This document shows positions 8,476-16,816 of a stretch of DNA of 64,000 nucleotides, one piece after another. This DNA comes from JBBDIX01 sp050486225 (lineage in GTDB: Bacteria > Actinomycetota > Nitriliruptoria > Nitriliruptorales > Nitriliruptoraceae): assembly GCA_050486225.1 (NCBI GenBank), contig JBJHCV010000001.1, forward strand, positions 186,001 to 250,000. Direction: 5' to 3'. Under the pieces are notes generated by a model, which saw nothing but the letters and a program-made list of their open reading frames with translations, did not search any database and was not told where the DNA came from. Position 1 is the stretch's first letter, and the number at the start of each line of letters is the position of its first letter. The translations under genes and the position numbers were made by a program.

Positions 8476-9600
8476 TCACACGGTCGTCGAACGAGGCCCC
8501 ACGGCCAGGTCGACCTCGCGCAGTTCCACGACCCGGTCGCACCCGGTCACCCCCATGGCTCGGCGAAGGCCCCCGATGAGGTTCACCGAGCCGTCGTCAC
8601 GGTGAGCCGGTCCCCGCAGGATGACCTCCATCGAACCCAGCGTCTCCACACGGTCGTGACGTCCACGCGGCAACTCGTGGTGCGCGGCCGACAGGCCCCA
8701 GTAGGCGCCGCCGCCGGGTGCCTCCTCAGCCGCCGCGAGAGGTCGGCCGAGCATGACGGCGTCGGCCCCGCAGGCCAGCGCCTTGACCACGTCCCCACCC
8801 GTGCGGATCCCGCCGGCCGCGATCACCTGCACGTAGCGGCCCGACTCCTCCAGGTAGCGGGTGCGGGCCGCGGCCACCTCTGCGATGGCGGTGGCGGACG
8901 GCACGTGGATGCCGAGCGCCGCCTCGGTGGTCGAGACCGACGAACCGCCGATCCCGACGATGACGGCGACGGCTCCGGTGCGCATGAGGTGCAGGGCCGG
9001 CTGCTCGTGGGCGACGCCTCCGACGACGACCGGGATGTCGTACCGGGCGGTGAACGAACGCAGGTCGAGCGGCTGGGACCCGTCCACACCGACGTGCTGG
9101 GCGGTGACCGTGACGCCGTGCACCACCAGCAGGTCCAGGCCTGCCTCGAGTGCCGCCCGGTGGTAGCGCTCCACCTTCTGCGGGGTGAGCGAACCGGCGG
9201 CGAGTCCGTGGGCCTTCAACTGCTCGACGCGTGCGCCGATGAGGGACTCCTTCACCGGCTCGGCGTACAGCTGCTGCAGGCGCACGGTGGCGTCGGGTCC
9301 GGGGGTGAGCGTCGCGATCTCCGCCAGGACCTCGGCCGGGTCGTCGTACCGGGTCCACAACCCCTCGAGGTTCAGGACCCCGAGCCCCCCGATGCCGCCC
9401 AGCAGCCCGACCGTGTCGGGAGACATCGCAGCGTCGAGCGGCGCTCCCATGACGGGGAGGTCGAAGGGATACGCGTCGAGCCGCCAGGACACGTCGACGA
9501 GCACGTCGTCCCGGGTGCGACGGCGCGGCACCAGACTGACGTCGGCGAGTTCGTAGCCGACGCGTGCACGGCGGGCACCACCGATGGTGGCCTCGAGCAT
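8476..9600 (-). CDS. guaB3: GuaB3-type IMP dehydrogenase-family protein with replaced active-site residues
   Basis: 374 aa, the usual length of GuaB3 proteins, which lack the CBS domains of GuaB. Start set at ATG 9600 (MLEATIGGARRARVGYELAD); the frame is open to 9648 but without conserved sequence. The (beta/alpha)8 barrel is clear (LPVMGAPLDAAM, LGVLNLEGLWTRY, LLVVHGVTVTAQHVG, ACGADAVMLGRPLAAA). At ~213-223 the catalytic loop reads GIGGSSVSTTEAALGI: where IMP dehydrogenases and GuaB3 have Cys-Thr-Thr, this protein has Ser-Thr-Thr. Near 258 the loop reads IAAGGI, where the family normally has an IMP-binding Asp (ADGG). Oxidation of IMP through the usual thioimidate is therefore doubtful. It is divergent from a DUF5319 gene, an arrangement known from mycobacteria. 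Confidence 0.85.
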   Translation of the reverse strand: MLEATIGGARRARVGYELADVSLVPRRRTRDDVLVDVSWRLDAYPFDLPVMGAPLDAAMSPDTVGLLGGIGGLGVLNLEGLWTRYDDPAEVLAEIATLTPGPDATVRLQQLYAEPVKESLIGARVEQLKAHGLAAGSLTPQKVERYHRAALEAGLDLLVVHGVTVTAQHVGVDGSQPLDLRSFTARYDIPVVVGGVAHEQPALHLMRTGAVAVIVGIGGSSVSTTEAALGIHVPSATAIAEVAAARTRYLEESGRYVQVIAAGGIRTGGDVVKALACGADAVMLGRPLAAAEEAPGGGAYWGLSAAHHELPRGRHDRVETLGSMEVILRGPAHRDDGSVNLIGGLRRAMGVTGCDRVVELREVDLAVGPRSTTV

Positions 9601-9626
9601 CCGACACTCCTGACGGGGACCCGCCG

Positions 9627-9632
9627 AGCCTA
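9627..9632 (-). promoter_or_regulatory. Candidate -10 element of guaB3
   Basis: TAGGCT on the minus strand, about 27 nt before the guaB3 ATG. The same kind of TAGGNT hexamer recurs before several other starts in the window. No good -35 hexamer is visible at the expected distance, so this rests on recurrence only. Confidence 0.35.
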
Positions 9633-9752
9633 CTTCCCTACCGGCCACGTCAGTGCCCGCCCATCCCCCTCCGCGTCACGGGCGTTCCCGGGCCATCCGA
9701 CGGCCACGACGTGCCCGGGGCTACCCTCGACGTGTCGCACAGAGAGGTGCTG

Positions 9753-10295
9753 GTGCCCGATCCTGACGAGTTCGACGACGACTTCGACGGGTTCGACGAC
9801 GACTCCATCGAGCCGCTCGACGACCACGAGGTCGCGATGGTCGAACAGGACCTGTCCGACCTCAAGGACTTCGAGGCGGCGTTCGCGGCCGAGGGCTACC
9901 GGGGCATGGCCGTGTGGTGCCACGACTGCACGGAGGAGCACTACTACCCGTGGGACATGCTGCGGGAGAACCTGACCCTGCTGCTGCAGACGGGTGAGGC
10001 GCCGGTCCACGAGCCGGCGTTCGCCCCGGAACCGTCTCGGTACGTGCCGTGGGACTACGCCCGCGGGTACGTCGACGCGATGCGCGACGCCGGACTCACC
10101 GACCGTGCGGACGTGTCGCGTTGCCCACGGTGCTCGCTCGACCTCGGCCCTGCCGAACACGCCAACTTCTGCCCCCGGTGCGGGACGCCACTGCTCGCCG
10201 CGCGGCTCGCGAACGCGCTCACGCAGGCTGGGGTCGACGCGGAGACCGCGAAGCGCGTGCTGGGGGCCGTGGGGCTTCCCCATCGGGAGCAGTGA
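9753..10295 (+). CDS. DUF5319 family protein with C-terminal zinc ribbon
   Basis: About 180 aa. Start taken at GTG 9753 because GAGAGG lies 5 nt upstream; GTG 9747 is an alternative. The N-terminus is acidic (DPDEFDDDFDGFDDDSIEP). The core (EGYRGMAVWCHDCTEEHYYP, WDMLRENLTLLLQTG, VHEPAFAPEPSRYVPWDYAR) matches the actinobacterial DUF5319 family, represented by the gene beside guaB2/guaB3 in mycobacteria. It carries a CxxC pair near residue 54. A second CPRC...CPRC pair at ~123-139 forms a zinc ribbon that mycobacterial members lack, as far as I recall. Function unknown. It is divergent from guaB3 and ends 12 nt from the convergent sugar-transferase gene. Confidence 0.8.
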   Translation: MPDPDEFDDDFDGFDDDSIEPLDDHEVAMVEQDLSDLKDFEAAFAAEGYRGMAVWCHDCTEEHYYPWDMLRENLTLLLQTGEAPVHEPAFAPEPSRYVPWDYARGYVDAMRDAGLTDRADVSRCPRCSLDLGPAEHANFCPRCGTPLLAARLANALTQAGVDAETAKRVLGAVGLPHREQ

Positions 10296-10307
10296 CCTCC
10301 GCTGGCG

Positions 10308-11696
10308 TCACAGCCTTCGCGTGAGCACCACCCACACCGTTCGGGTGAGGATCTCCAGGTCCAGCACCGGCGACCAGTTCACGATGTACTGCAGGTCGTA
10401 GCCGAGCTTGTACTCCGCGTCGGTGTGGTACCGCCCGTGGATCTGCGCGAGTCCGGTCATCCCCGGCGGCAGTTCGTGCCGTCGCTCGTATCCCGGGATG
10501 CGCCTCACCAGGTCGGCCACCAGTTCGGGACGCTCCGGGCGTGGCCCGACGAGTGACATGTCCCCCCGCAGGACGTTGTACAGCTGCGGCAGTTCGTCCA
10601 GACGCGTCGCCCTGACCCAGCGGCACGCGCGGATGACCCGTGGGTCGTCGGGTTCCGCGAGACGCGGACCGTCTCCGTCGGCCTCCGCGTCCACCCGCAT
10701 GGTGCGGAACTTGATCATGCGGAAGACTCGGCCCCCGTGCCCGACGCGCTCCTGCACGTACAGGATGGGGCGACCGGCCGCGAACCCCTGGTGCACCGTC
10801 ATGGCGAACATCACCGGGATCCACACGACGGCGAACACGACGAGCAGCGTGAGGTCGAACAGGCGCTTGAGTCTCGCGCGACTGGGAGGGATGGCGTGTG
10901 GCCGCACGAGCACGAACGGCATGCCGCCCACCTCGCGCACGGTGCTGACCCCGAGCATTGTCTCGCGGGACGTGAGTCGCATCAGTACGGTGATCGCGCG
11001 GTCCTCGAGTTCCTCGATGGCATCCGGGTAGAGCGCGTCGAGCCAGTCGCGCGAGAGCAGCAGGACGTCGGTGGCACTCGTCGACTCGACGAGACCGACC
11101 ACGCGTGCCGGGTCGTCGGTCCCGGCAACGAGAATCGCGCGGTCACCCGCGAGGTCGAGGTGGCGGGTCGCGACACCTCGCTGGTCGTCCGTCCCGACGA
11201 CGACCACCCGCGGGAATCCCTCCCGGTTGGTGCGGACGACGTGGGCGACCCGCCGGTTGGCGGACACCGCGATCGACCCGACGACGATCACGATCACGAG
11301 GTTGAGGATCGGGTACGGCAGCGCCCGCTCGGCCGTCAGCCCCATCTCACGTGCGATACCGGTCGCCGCGAGGTTCATCAGCGCGATGAACCCTCCCGCG
11401 ACGAGCATCTGGGGCAGTGCGCGCGGCAGCACCGGCGGGGCACCGAGCCGTGGCTCGCGCTCGTACAGGCCGCCCAGGTACAGCACCGCCACGAACACGA
11501 CCGTCGTGACCGTGAACGACGTCAGGTAGAGCCCGACCCGGTAGCTGGGCCAGTCGAGCCCGAACCGCACGAGCATGACCCCGATGGTGATCGCGAAGAT
11601 GGTCACCGCGTCCAGCAGCATGACCAGTCGGAACCCGTGCCGGTTCAGACGACCGAGCAGCGAGGTCGTGCCCGTGATCACGGGTGCGTCGCTCAT
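10308..11696 (-). CDS. Polyprenyl-phosphate glycosyl-1-phosphate transferase (WbaP/bacterial sugar transferase family)
   Basis: 462 aa; ATG at 11696 overlaps the stop of the upstream GT2 (ATGA). Residues ~20-140 hold four to five membrane spans (LVMLLDAVTIFAITIGVMLV, TSFTVTTVVFVAVLYLGGLY), followed by a CoA-binding-like middle domain (VVVVGTDDQRGV). The C-terminal catalytic part begins at KRLFDLTLLVVFAVVW (~275) and has KFRTMRVDAE ~328, RLDELPQLYNVLRGDMSL ~363 and VGPRPE ~384. These enzymes move a sugar-1-phosphate from a UDP-sugar to undecaprenyl phosphate at the inner membrane face, the first committed step of repeat-unit synthesis. It is the last gene of a long minus-strand unit that also encodes the Wzm/Wzt exporter. 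Confidence 0.9.
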   Translation of the reverse strand: MSDAPVITGTTSLLGRLNRHGFRLVMLLDAVTIFAITIGVMLVRFGLDWPSYRVGLYLTSFTVTTVVFVAVLYLGGLYEREPRLGAPPVLPRALPQMLVAGGFIALMNLAATGIAREMGLTAERALPYPILNLVIVIVVGSIAVSANRRVAHVVRTNREGFPRVVVVGTDDQRGVATRHLDLAGDRAILVAGTDDPARVVGLVESTSATDVLLLSRDWLDALYPDAIEELEDRAITVLMRLTSRETMLGVSTVREVGGMPFVLVRPHAIPPSRARLKRLFDLTLLVVFAVVWIPVMFAMTVHQGFAAGRPILYVQERVGHGGRVFRMIKFRTMRVDAEADGDGPRLAEPDDPRVIRACRWVRATRLDELPQLYNVLRGDMSLVGPRPERPELVADLVRRIPGYERRHELPPGMTGLAQIHGRYHTDAEYKLGYDLQYIVNWSPVLDLEILTRTVWVVLTRRL

Positions 11697-12724
11697 GCAG
11701 GGCTCGCAGGTCGAGGAGGCGGGGCAGGCGGCTGCTGCGGCGGCCCGACGAGGAACCCTAGCCCCCAGGTCAGGTGCATCGTCACGAGCGCAAGAGCGGT
11801 TCGCAACCCGACGATCGGGCGTCGAGCGGCAGCCAGTGCCCCCACCAGCACGATCCCCGCGTAGCCGCCTGCGCCGACCAGCAGCGGCCACGCGGAGGCG
11901 ACGAGCACGCTGGCCGCCGCGCAGACCCCGAGCACGACGACCACGACCGGCGCGGCGAGCTGACGCACGCGGACCCGTCCGTGGCGACGCACCGTGGCGC
12001 GTCGCCACTGCCCGTACTCGAAGTACTGCAGCGCGAGTGACCTCACGGTCGACCGCGGCGCGTAGTCCACCACGAGGTCGGGCACGAACCAGACCCGCAG
12101 GCCGTTGGCCCGCAGGCGCTCGTTGAGTTCGGCGTCCTGGTTGCGCACGAACGCCTCGTCGAAGCCGCCCACCTCATCGAGGGCCTCTCGGCGGTACGCG
12201 CCCAGGTAGACGGTGTCCGCGTCGGTCGCCGACTCCCCGGTGCGGTAGGTGGCGCCGCCGGATCCGATGCCCGACGCCATCGCAGTCGCGACACCCCTGG
12301 CGAACCCACGATCGGCGACCGGTCGTTGCCGGCCACCGACGTTGGCGGCGCCGGTCGCATTCATCTCCTCGATGATCCGCGCGACGTACCCGGCGGGTAT
12401 CCGCGCGTGGGTGTCGACGCGTACCAGCACGTCACCCCGGGCGGCCGCAATCGCGGCGTTGAGTCCGGCAGACGTGCCCCGACTCGGATTGTCGACCACT
12501 CGGACGCGCGGATCGGACGCGGCGGCACGCGCGGCGTCCGCGGTCGTGTCGTCCGCGGCGGCGACGACCACCTCGCTCACCGCGCGACCCTGCGCGAGCA
12601 CGGCTTCCAGGCATCCCGACAACTGCTCGGCGGCGCCACGTGCAGGGATCACGACGCTGACGGTGGCGTCGTCGGACAGCGGCGGCAACCTGCGCCACTG
12701 GTCGCCGTGTTCGGTGGCCGGCAC
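11693..12724 (-). CDS. Glycosyltransferase family 2, membrane-anchored
   Basis: 343 aa from GTG 12724, which sits 2 nt after the stop of the ABC ATPase gene; sequence upstream in the frame is not conserved. Residues ~20-220 are a GT-A fold: SVVIPARGAAEQLSGCLEAV at the start, DDTTADAARAAASDP, then VLVRVDTHARIPAGYV, where VDTHA occupies the DxD metal/nucleotide site, and AYRREALDEVGGFDEAF. Residues ~250-320 hold three or four hydrophobic spans (APVVVVVLGVCAAASVLVAS, TALALVTMHLTWGLGFLV). The pattern resembles succinoglycan ExoA-like transferases. It is translationally coupled to the downstream sugar transferase. Confidence 0.85.
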   Translation of the reverse strand: MPATEHGDQWRRLPPLSDDATVSVVIPARGAAEQLSGCLEAVLAQGRAVSEVVVAAADDTTADAARAAASDPRVRVVDNPSRGTSAGLNAAIAAARGDVLVRVDTHARIPAGYVARIIEEMNATGAANVGGRQRPVADRGFARGVATAMASGIGSGGATYRTGESATDADTVYLGAYRREALDEVGGFDEAFVRNQDAELNERLRANGLRVWFVPDLVVDYAPRSTVRSLALQYFEYGQWRRATVRRHGRVRVRQLAAPVVVVVLGVCAAASVLVASAWPLLVGAGGYAGIVLVGALAAARRPIVGLRTALALVTMHLTWGLGFLVGPPQQPPAPPPRPASPA

Positions 12725-12726
12725 GG

Positions 12727-13521
12727 TCAGTCCTGGCCGTAACGGGAGCGGGCCTGCTTGACCCGTTCGTTGTGTGCCCGGTACTCGGCGGTGATCGGTT
12801 CCGGATCGCCGTCGGCGATGAGTTCGCCGTGGTCGAGCCACAGCACCCGGTCGCACACGTCGGTGACGCTCGACATGACGTGGGTGGCGACGAACACCGT
12901 GCCCGCGGAAGCGATCATCTGCCGGATGCGCTCGTCGCTGCGTTCCTTGAAGTCGGCGTCTCCCGTGGCGAGCGCCTCGTCGACGATCAGGATCTCTGGC
13001 GTCGTGGCCGTCGCGATCGAGAACTGCAGGCGTGCGCGCATGCCCGACGAGTACGTCCGCAGCGGCAGGTCGATGAAGTCCCCGAGCCCGGCGAAGTCGA
13101 CGATGTCGTCGAACCGTTCGTCGATCTGGCGGCGGGTGAGCCCACGAGCGGTGGCCCCGAGGATCACGTTGCGTCGGCCGGACAGTTCCGGGCGCAACGC
13201 CGCCGACACCCCGAGCAGCACCGGCGTCGATGACGTGAACACCCGGCCGTTCTCCAACGGGACGAGTCCGGAGATCGCCCGTAGCATCGTCGACTTTCCC
13301 GATCCGTTGTGTCCGATGACCCCGATGGCCTGTCCACGCCCGGCGACGAAACTGACGTCACGCAACGCCTCGACGGCGCGGTGTGAGGCCTGCCGCGGTC
13401 GTCCTCGCAGCACGTCACGAATGCCGCGCCCGACGTCGGCGTGGATCCGGTAGGTCACGTCGACGTGGTCCACGACGACCGACGGGTCGGACGGCAGGGT
13501 CGCTGTTGCGGTGGCGGTCAC
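12727..13521 (-). CDS. wzt: ABC transporter ATP-binding protein, polysaccharide export (Wzt/TagH type)
   Basis: 264 aa from GTG 13521, 1 nt after the permease stop. Walker A GHNGSGKST ~70, signature YSSGMRARLQFSIA ~154, Walker B EILIVDEALATGD ~177 and H-loop VFVATHVMSS. The spacing and the sequence VTYRIH...VEALRDVSF at the start are typical of Wzt/TagH ATPases that drive export of lipid-linked O-antigen, capsule or teichoic acid. It lacks the long C-terminal glycan-recognition domain present in some Wzt proteins. With the permease upstream it makes the exporter for the glycan of this locus. Confidence 0.92.
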   Translation of the reverse strand: MTATATATLPSDPSVVVDHVDVTYRIHADVGRGIRDVLRGRPRQASHRAVEALRDVSFVAGRGQAIGVIGHNGSGKSTMLRAISGLVPLENGRVFTSSTPVLLGVSAALRPELSGRRNVILGATARGLTRRQIDERFDDIVDFAGLGDFIDLPLRTYSSGMRARLQFSIATATTPEILIVDEALATGDADFKERSDERIRQMIASAGTVFVATHVMSSVTDVCDRVLWLDHGELIADGDPEPITAEYRAHNERVKQARSRYGQD

Positions 13522-13522
13522 G

Positions 13523-14443
13523 TCACACCCCGCTGTACTGGTGCTCGGCCCGGCGAAAGACCCAGAACCCGACGACGAGCGTCGCGAACGCCCACGCGCC
13601 ACCCCGCAACCACGCGTCAGGGTCGAACGTGGAGTGGAGGACCACGCCACGGACCATCTCGAGCAGGTGGAACACCGGGTTGAGTTGCAGCGCGGTGAGC
13701 AGCGGGCCGTCGGGGATCAGTTCCGGCGTGATCGGGATGATCACCCCGGATGCGTACAGCAGCAGCCGCAGCACGTACGGCAGGAACTGCTGGATGTCAC
13801 GGAACCTGAGGCTGATACGCGCCACGATCATCAACGCACCGAGATTGAACATGCCCTGCACGAACAACGCAGGCACGAGCAGGAGCCACATGACCGACGG
13901 GGACGGACCGCCCGGGGCAACCGACGCGAGCAGCAGCATGATCGGTACGGCGTAGAGGTAGCTGATCGTCTCCGACAGCATGGCCGACAGAGGCATGACC
14001 ACGCGCGGGAAACTGATCGACTGCATGAGGTTGCGGTTGCGCGTGATGGTCTGGGCGCCTGCCTGGGTGGAACTGCGCGTGTAGTCGAACGCGATGATCC
14101 CGACGATCAGGAAGGGCAGGTAGGCGTCGACGCCTCCGCGGCCCTCCACGTCGAGCACGACCCCGAAGATCAGGTAGTACACCGCGATGAGCAGCAGCGG
14201 GTTGAGCAGGTTCCACAGCTGGCCGAACACCGAGTCCTGGTTGCGCGCCTTGCGTTCACCGAGCGGCACCCGCACCAGGAACGTGCGCCACCGCCACACC
14301 TGGCGCAGGTACTCCCCCAGTCCGACCGGACCCCCGACGCGGCGCAGGTGCGGCCACGTCGCCGCCGGGTCGTCGGGAAGTTCAGGTGGTACCGGTCGTG
14401 GCAGCGACGTCTGCGGACGCAGGTCGCGTTCGGACAGGGACAC
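13523..14443 (-). CDS. wzm: ABC-2 type polysaccharide export permease (Wzm type)
   Basis: 306 aa from GTG 14443. The cytosolic N-terminal stretch carries the family segment EYLRQVWRWRTFL, then six membrane spans begin at LLNPLLLIAVYYLIFGVVL; RNRNLMQSISFPRVVMPLSA is the conserved coupling region of the O-antigen/teichoic acid exporter family. It forms a homodimeric channel with the ATPase encoded directly downstream. It moves finished, lipid-linked glycan to the outer face of the membrane, so the chain is likely completed inside the cell; no Wzy/Wzx pair was seen in the window. Confidence 0.92.
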   Translation of the reverse strand: MSLSERDLRPQTSLPRPVPPELPDDPAATWPHLRRVGGPVGLGEYLRQVWRWRTFLVRVPLGERKARNQDSVFGQLWNLLNPLLLIAVYYLIFGVVLDVEGRGGVDAYLPFLIVGIIAFDYTRSSTQAGAQTITRNRNLMQSISFPRVVMPLSAMLSETISYLYAVPIMLLLASVAPGGPSPSVMWLLLVPALFVQGMFNLGALMIVARISLRFRDIQQFLPYVLRLLLYASGVIIPITPELIPDGPLLTALQLNPVFHLLEMVRGVVLHSTFDPDAWLRGGAWAFATLVVGFWVFRRAEHQYSGV

Positions 14444-14527
14444 CTGGACACCTCGGGGAAGGGTCCGCCGGCGCGGACGACGGTCGAGGCTACATCGTGG
14501 ACGCGTCTGGGCAGTGTCCGCCGGACG

Positions 14528-16138
14528 TCACCGTCGCCGCCATCCGAGGACGCGCAGGACCCGCTGTCCCACGGCCAACACGATGCGCAGCTGGCGCGGA
14601 GACAGCGACGACAGGCCTGTCCGCGCCACCTGCACGACCCGCTGCTGCTGCGCAGGTTCCAGCCGCGCGAGGACCTCGCCGAGCGCCTGCAGTTCGCCAC
14701 GGACGGCCACCGCGGTGGCGGCCGTGTTCTCGGCCAGTGGGTCGACGGTGTCGGCATGACCGATCGCGAGATCTGCCCCGGCGCGCCATCGACGGGAGAA
14801 CAGTGACTCGACGCTCGCGAGCACCTCGTCGTCCGGGTCCGCCGCCGCTCCCGGGGCGACACGCTCCACGGCACGCGTGTTCCATGCCACGACGCGGCGA
14901 TCAGCGGGACGGTCGGGCGGCACCGTCACGTACAGCACCCCGACGGGATCGGTCGGATCGGTGAGTTCGGACACGATCCGGTCGACGGACTCCAGTCCGA
15001 CGACCGCCGGCGCGTCGAGACGCAGCCGGTGCGGGGTGGTCCAGGGCACGTCGTCGGGATCGAACGTGACCCGGGGGTCGTGTTCGAACTGACGCTCGAT
15101 CCAGCGGCGGTGCTGTTCGTCCGCCGGTGGTTCGACGACCACCCGCAGGTCGGTGACCGAGCTGGCCAGCACCGACTCGATCGACGCCAGCGCGGCCCCC
15201 GCATCGACGTCGCGGGCGCGCACGGTCGCGACCACGCGCGGGGTCAGGTAGTCGCGGCCGCGTCGGATTCGGCGGAATCCGTGGTGGGCGATGAGCTGGG
15301 CCATGAGCGGGCTCTGTTCGACGAGCGACACCCGTTCCCCGGCGTCGGGTTCGTGGCCCTCGCCCTGGTGCCAGCAGTGCGCCTGCTCGTCCCAGACCAC
15401 GAGTGCCCCGGCGACGAAGAGTCGGTACCCCAGTTCGGTGTCCTCACCACCCCACTGGTCGAACGACTCGTCGAACCGTCCGACGCGTTCGAACAGGTCC
15501 CGTGACACCCCGAGGTTGCCGCTGGCGACGACCCGGAACAGGTCGTGATCGGCGCGGGTGAGCCGTTCGGTGCGCTGAAGGTGCCCGTCGATCCACGCTG
15601 GTCGTTCCTGGTCGCGACCCGCGAACACCTCGGCCAGTGGCGCTCCGACGGCGAGCGCAGTCAGGTCACCGGGTCCGATCCCCGTCGAGTCGACGTGGGT
15701 CCGAGGCCCGAGCGTCACGGCGTGGTCACAGGCGTGATGCCAGCGGGCATGGGCCTCCACGAGGTGCGGTTCGGGAACCATGTCGGCGTCGAGGAACAGC
15801 AGCACGTCGCCGCGCGCCCGCGACGCCCCGAGGTTGCGGGCCCGTGGAGCGCCGAACCCGTGCCGCTCCTGACGAAGGACCGACAGGTCGAGCCCCAGGT
15901 GGTCGCTGGGCAGGTCGAGCGGGACGTCGGATCCGTCGTCGGCCACGACGACCTGCAGCAGGTGCGCCGGGTACGTCTGTCGCGCCAGCGCGGCGAGCGT
16001 GAGCCGGACCTCGTCGGGCTGCTGATACCACGGGATGACCACGGTGACCGTCACCGTCGGTGTCCACGTGCCCAGATCCGGGACGTCCAGGAGGTCCCAA
16101 CGGTTGTGGGCGACGAGCCCGCGGTCCGGTTTGCTCAC
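14528..16138 (-). CDS. Glycosyltransferase family 2 with long C-terminal extension
   Basis: 536 aa from GTG 16138, which overlaps the cysC stop (GTGA). Residues ~25-270 are GT-A: TVVIPWYQQPDEVRLTLAAL, VVADDGSD, GFGAPRARNLGASRARGDVL, LFLDADMVPEPHLV as the DxD region, and FDQWGGEDTELGYRLFVAG as the acceptor-side ED motif. The remaining ~260 residues include a second, weaker alpha/beta segment (VDAGAALASIESVLASSVTD, LRVVVEPP) and an Arg-rich end; its role is unknown. Its tight coupling to cysC places it in the same unit as sulfate activation. Confidence 0.85.
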   Translation of the reverse strand: MSKPDRGLVAHNRWDLLDVPDLGTWTPTVTVTVVIPWYQQPDEVRLTLAALARQTYPAHLLQVVVADDGSDVPLDLPSDHLGLDLSVLRQERHGFGAPRARNLGASRARGDVLLFLDADMVPEPHLVEAHARWHHACDHAVTLGPRTHVDSTGIGPGDLTALAVGAPLAEVFAGRDQERPAWIDGHLQRTERLTRADHDLFRVVASGNLGVSRDLFERVGRFDESFDQWGGEDTELGYRLFVAGALVVWDEQAHCWHQGEGHEPDAGERVSLVEQSPLMAQLIAHHGFRRIRRGRDYLTPRVVATVRARDVDAGAALASIESVLASSVTDLRVVVEPPADEQHRRWIERQFEHDPRVTFDPDDVPWTTPHRLRLDAPAVVGLESVDRIVSELTDPTDPVGVLYVTVPPDRPADRRVVAWNTRAVERVAPGAAADPDDEVLASVESLFSRRWRAGADLAIGHADTVDPLAENTAATAVAVRGELQALGEVLARLEPAQQQRVVQVARTGLSSLSPRQLRIVLAVGQRVLRVLGWRRR

Positions 16139-16743
16139 CCGAGGACCCCACGGTGGCGCAGCGCGGCGAGGACCGCGTCGGCGCACACGTCGACCGGCAG
16201 TTCCGCGGCGTCGAGCCGCAGTTCGGGCGACTCGGGTGGCTCGTAGGGAGCGGACACTCCGGAGAACTCGGGGATCTCCCCGGCTCGGGCTCGGGCGTAC
16301 AGGCCCTTGACGTCGCGCTCCTCGCAGATGTCGAGCGGCGTGTCGACGAACACCTCGACGAACCCGCCGTCCGGGTGCAGGTCACGGACCGCCTGCCGGT
16401 CGGCCCGGTACGGGGAGATGAACGCGGTGAGCACGACGAGTCCGGCGTCGTGCATCAGCCTGCAGACCTCACCGATCCGGCGGATGTTCTCCGTGCGATC
16501 CTCGGGCGAGAACCCGAGGTCGCGGTTCAGTCCGTGCCGGACGTTGTCCCCGTCGAGCACGTACGCGGCGACGCCCTGTTCCACGAGCAGCCGTTCGACC
16601 TCGAAGGCGAGCGTCGACTTGCCCGACCCGGACAGGCCGGTGAACCACACGGTCACCGGTCCATGACCGAGCGCACGCCGCCGCGCCACCCCATCCACGT
16701 GTCCCTCGACGCGCGTGAGGTTGTCTGCGGACGGTTCGGTCAC
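16135..16743 (-). CDS. cysC: Adenylylsulfate (APS) kinase
   Basis: 202 aa from GTG 16743; the frame stays open upstream but loses similarity. It phosphorylates APS to PAPS, the sulfate donor of sulfotransferases. All family motifs are intact: P-loop GLSGSGKST at 36-44, LDGDNVRHGLNRDLGFS ~65, the ENIRR helix, AFISPYRADR ~105 and the lid segment DVKGLYARARAGEI ~145. It lies 73 nt after cysNC, whose own C-terminal kinase-like domain has lost several of these residues, so this stand-alone enzyme is probably the working APS kinase. Three sulfotransferases in the same locus are the likely consumers. Confidence 0.94.
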   Translation of the reverse strand: MTEPSADNLTRVEGHVDGVARRRALGHGPVTVWFTGLSGSGKSTLAFEVERLLVEQGVAAYVLDGDNVRHGLNRDLGFSPEDRTENIRRIGEVCRLMHDAGLVVLTAFISPYRADRQAVRDLHPDGGFVEVFVDTPLDICEERDVKGLYARARAGEIPEFSGVSAPYEPPESPELRLDAAELPVDVCADAVLAALRHRGVLG

Positions 16744-16816
16744 GGTGCGTGGAACTCCCTCGTTGGCCGTGGCGCAGCCTACGCGCGCGACCTGCCGTCG
16801 ACTGCGACCTGCCCGG

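Noticed and set aside
7759..9975. 738-codon open frame on the plus strand
   Set aside because: It is antisense to the TPR-GT4 and guaB3 genes, which are clearly real, and encodes Ser/Arg/Thr-rich low-complexity sequence.
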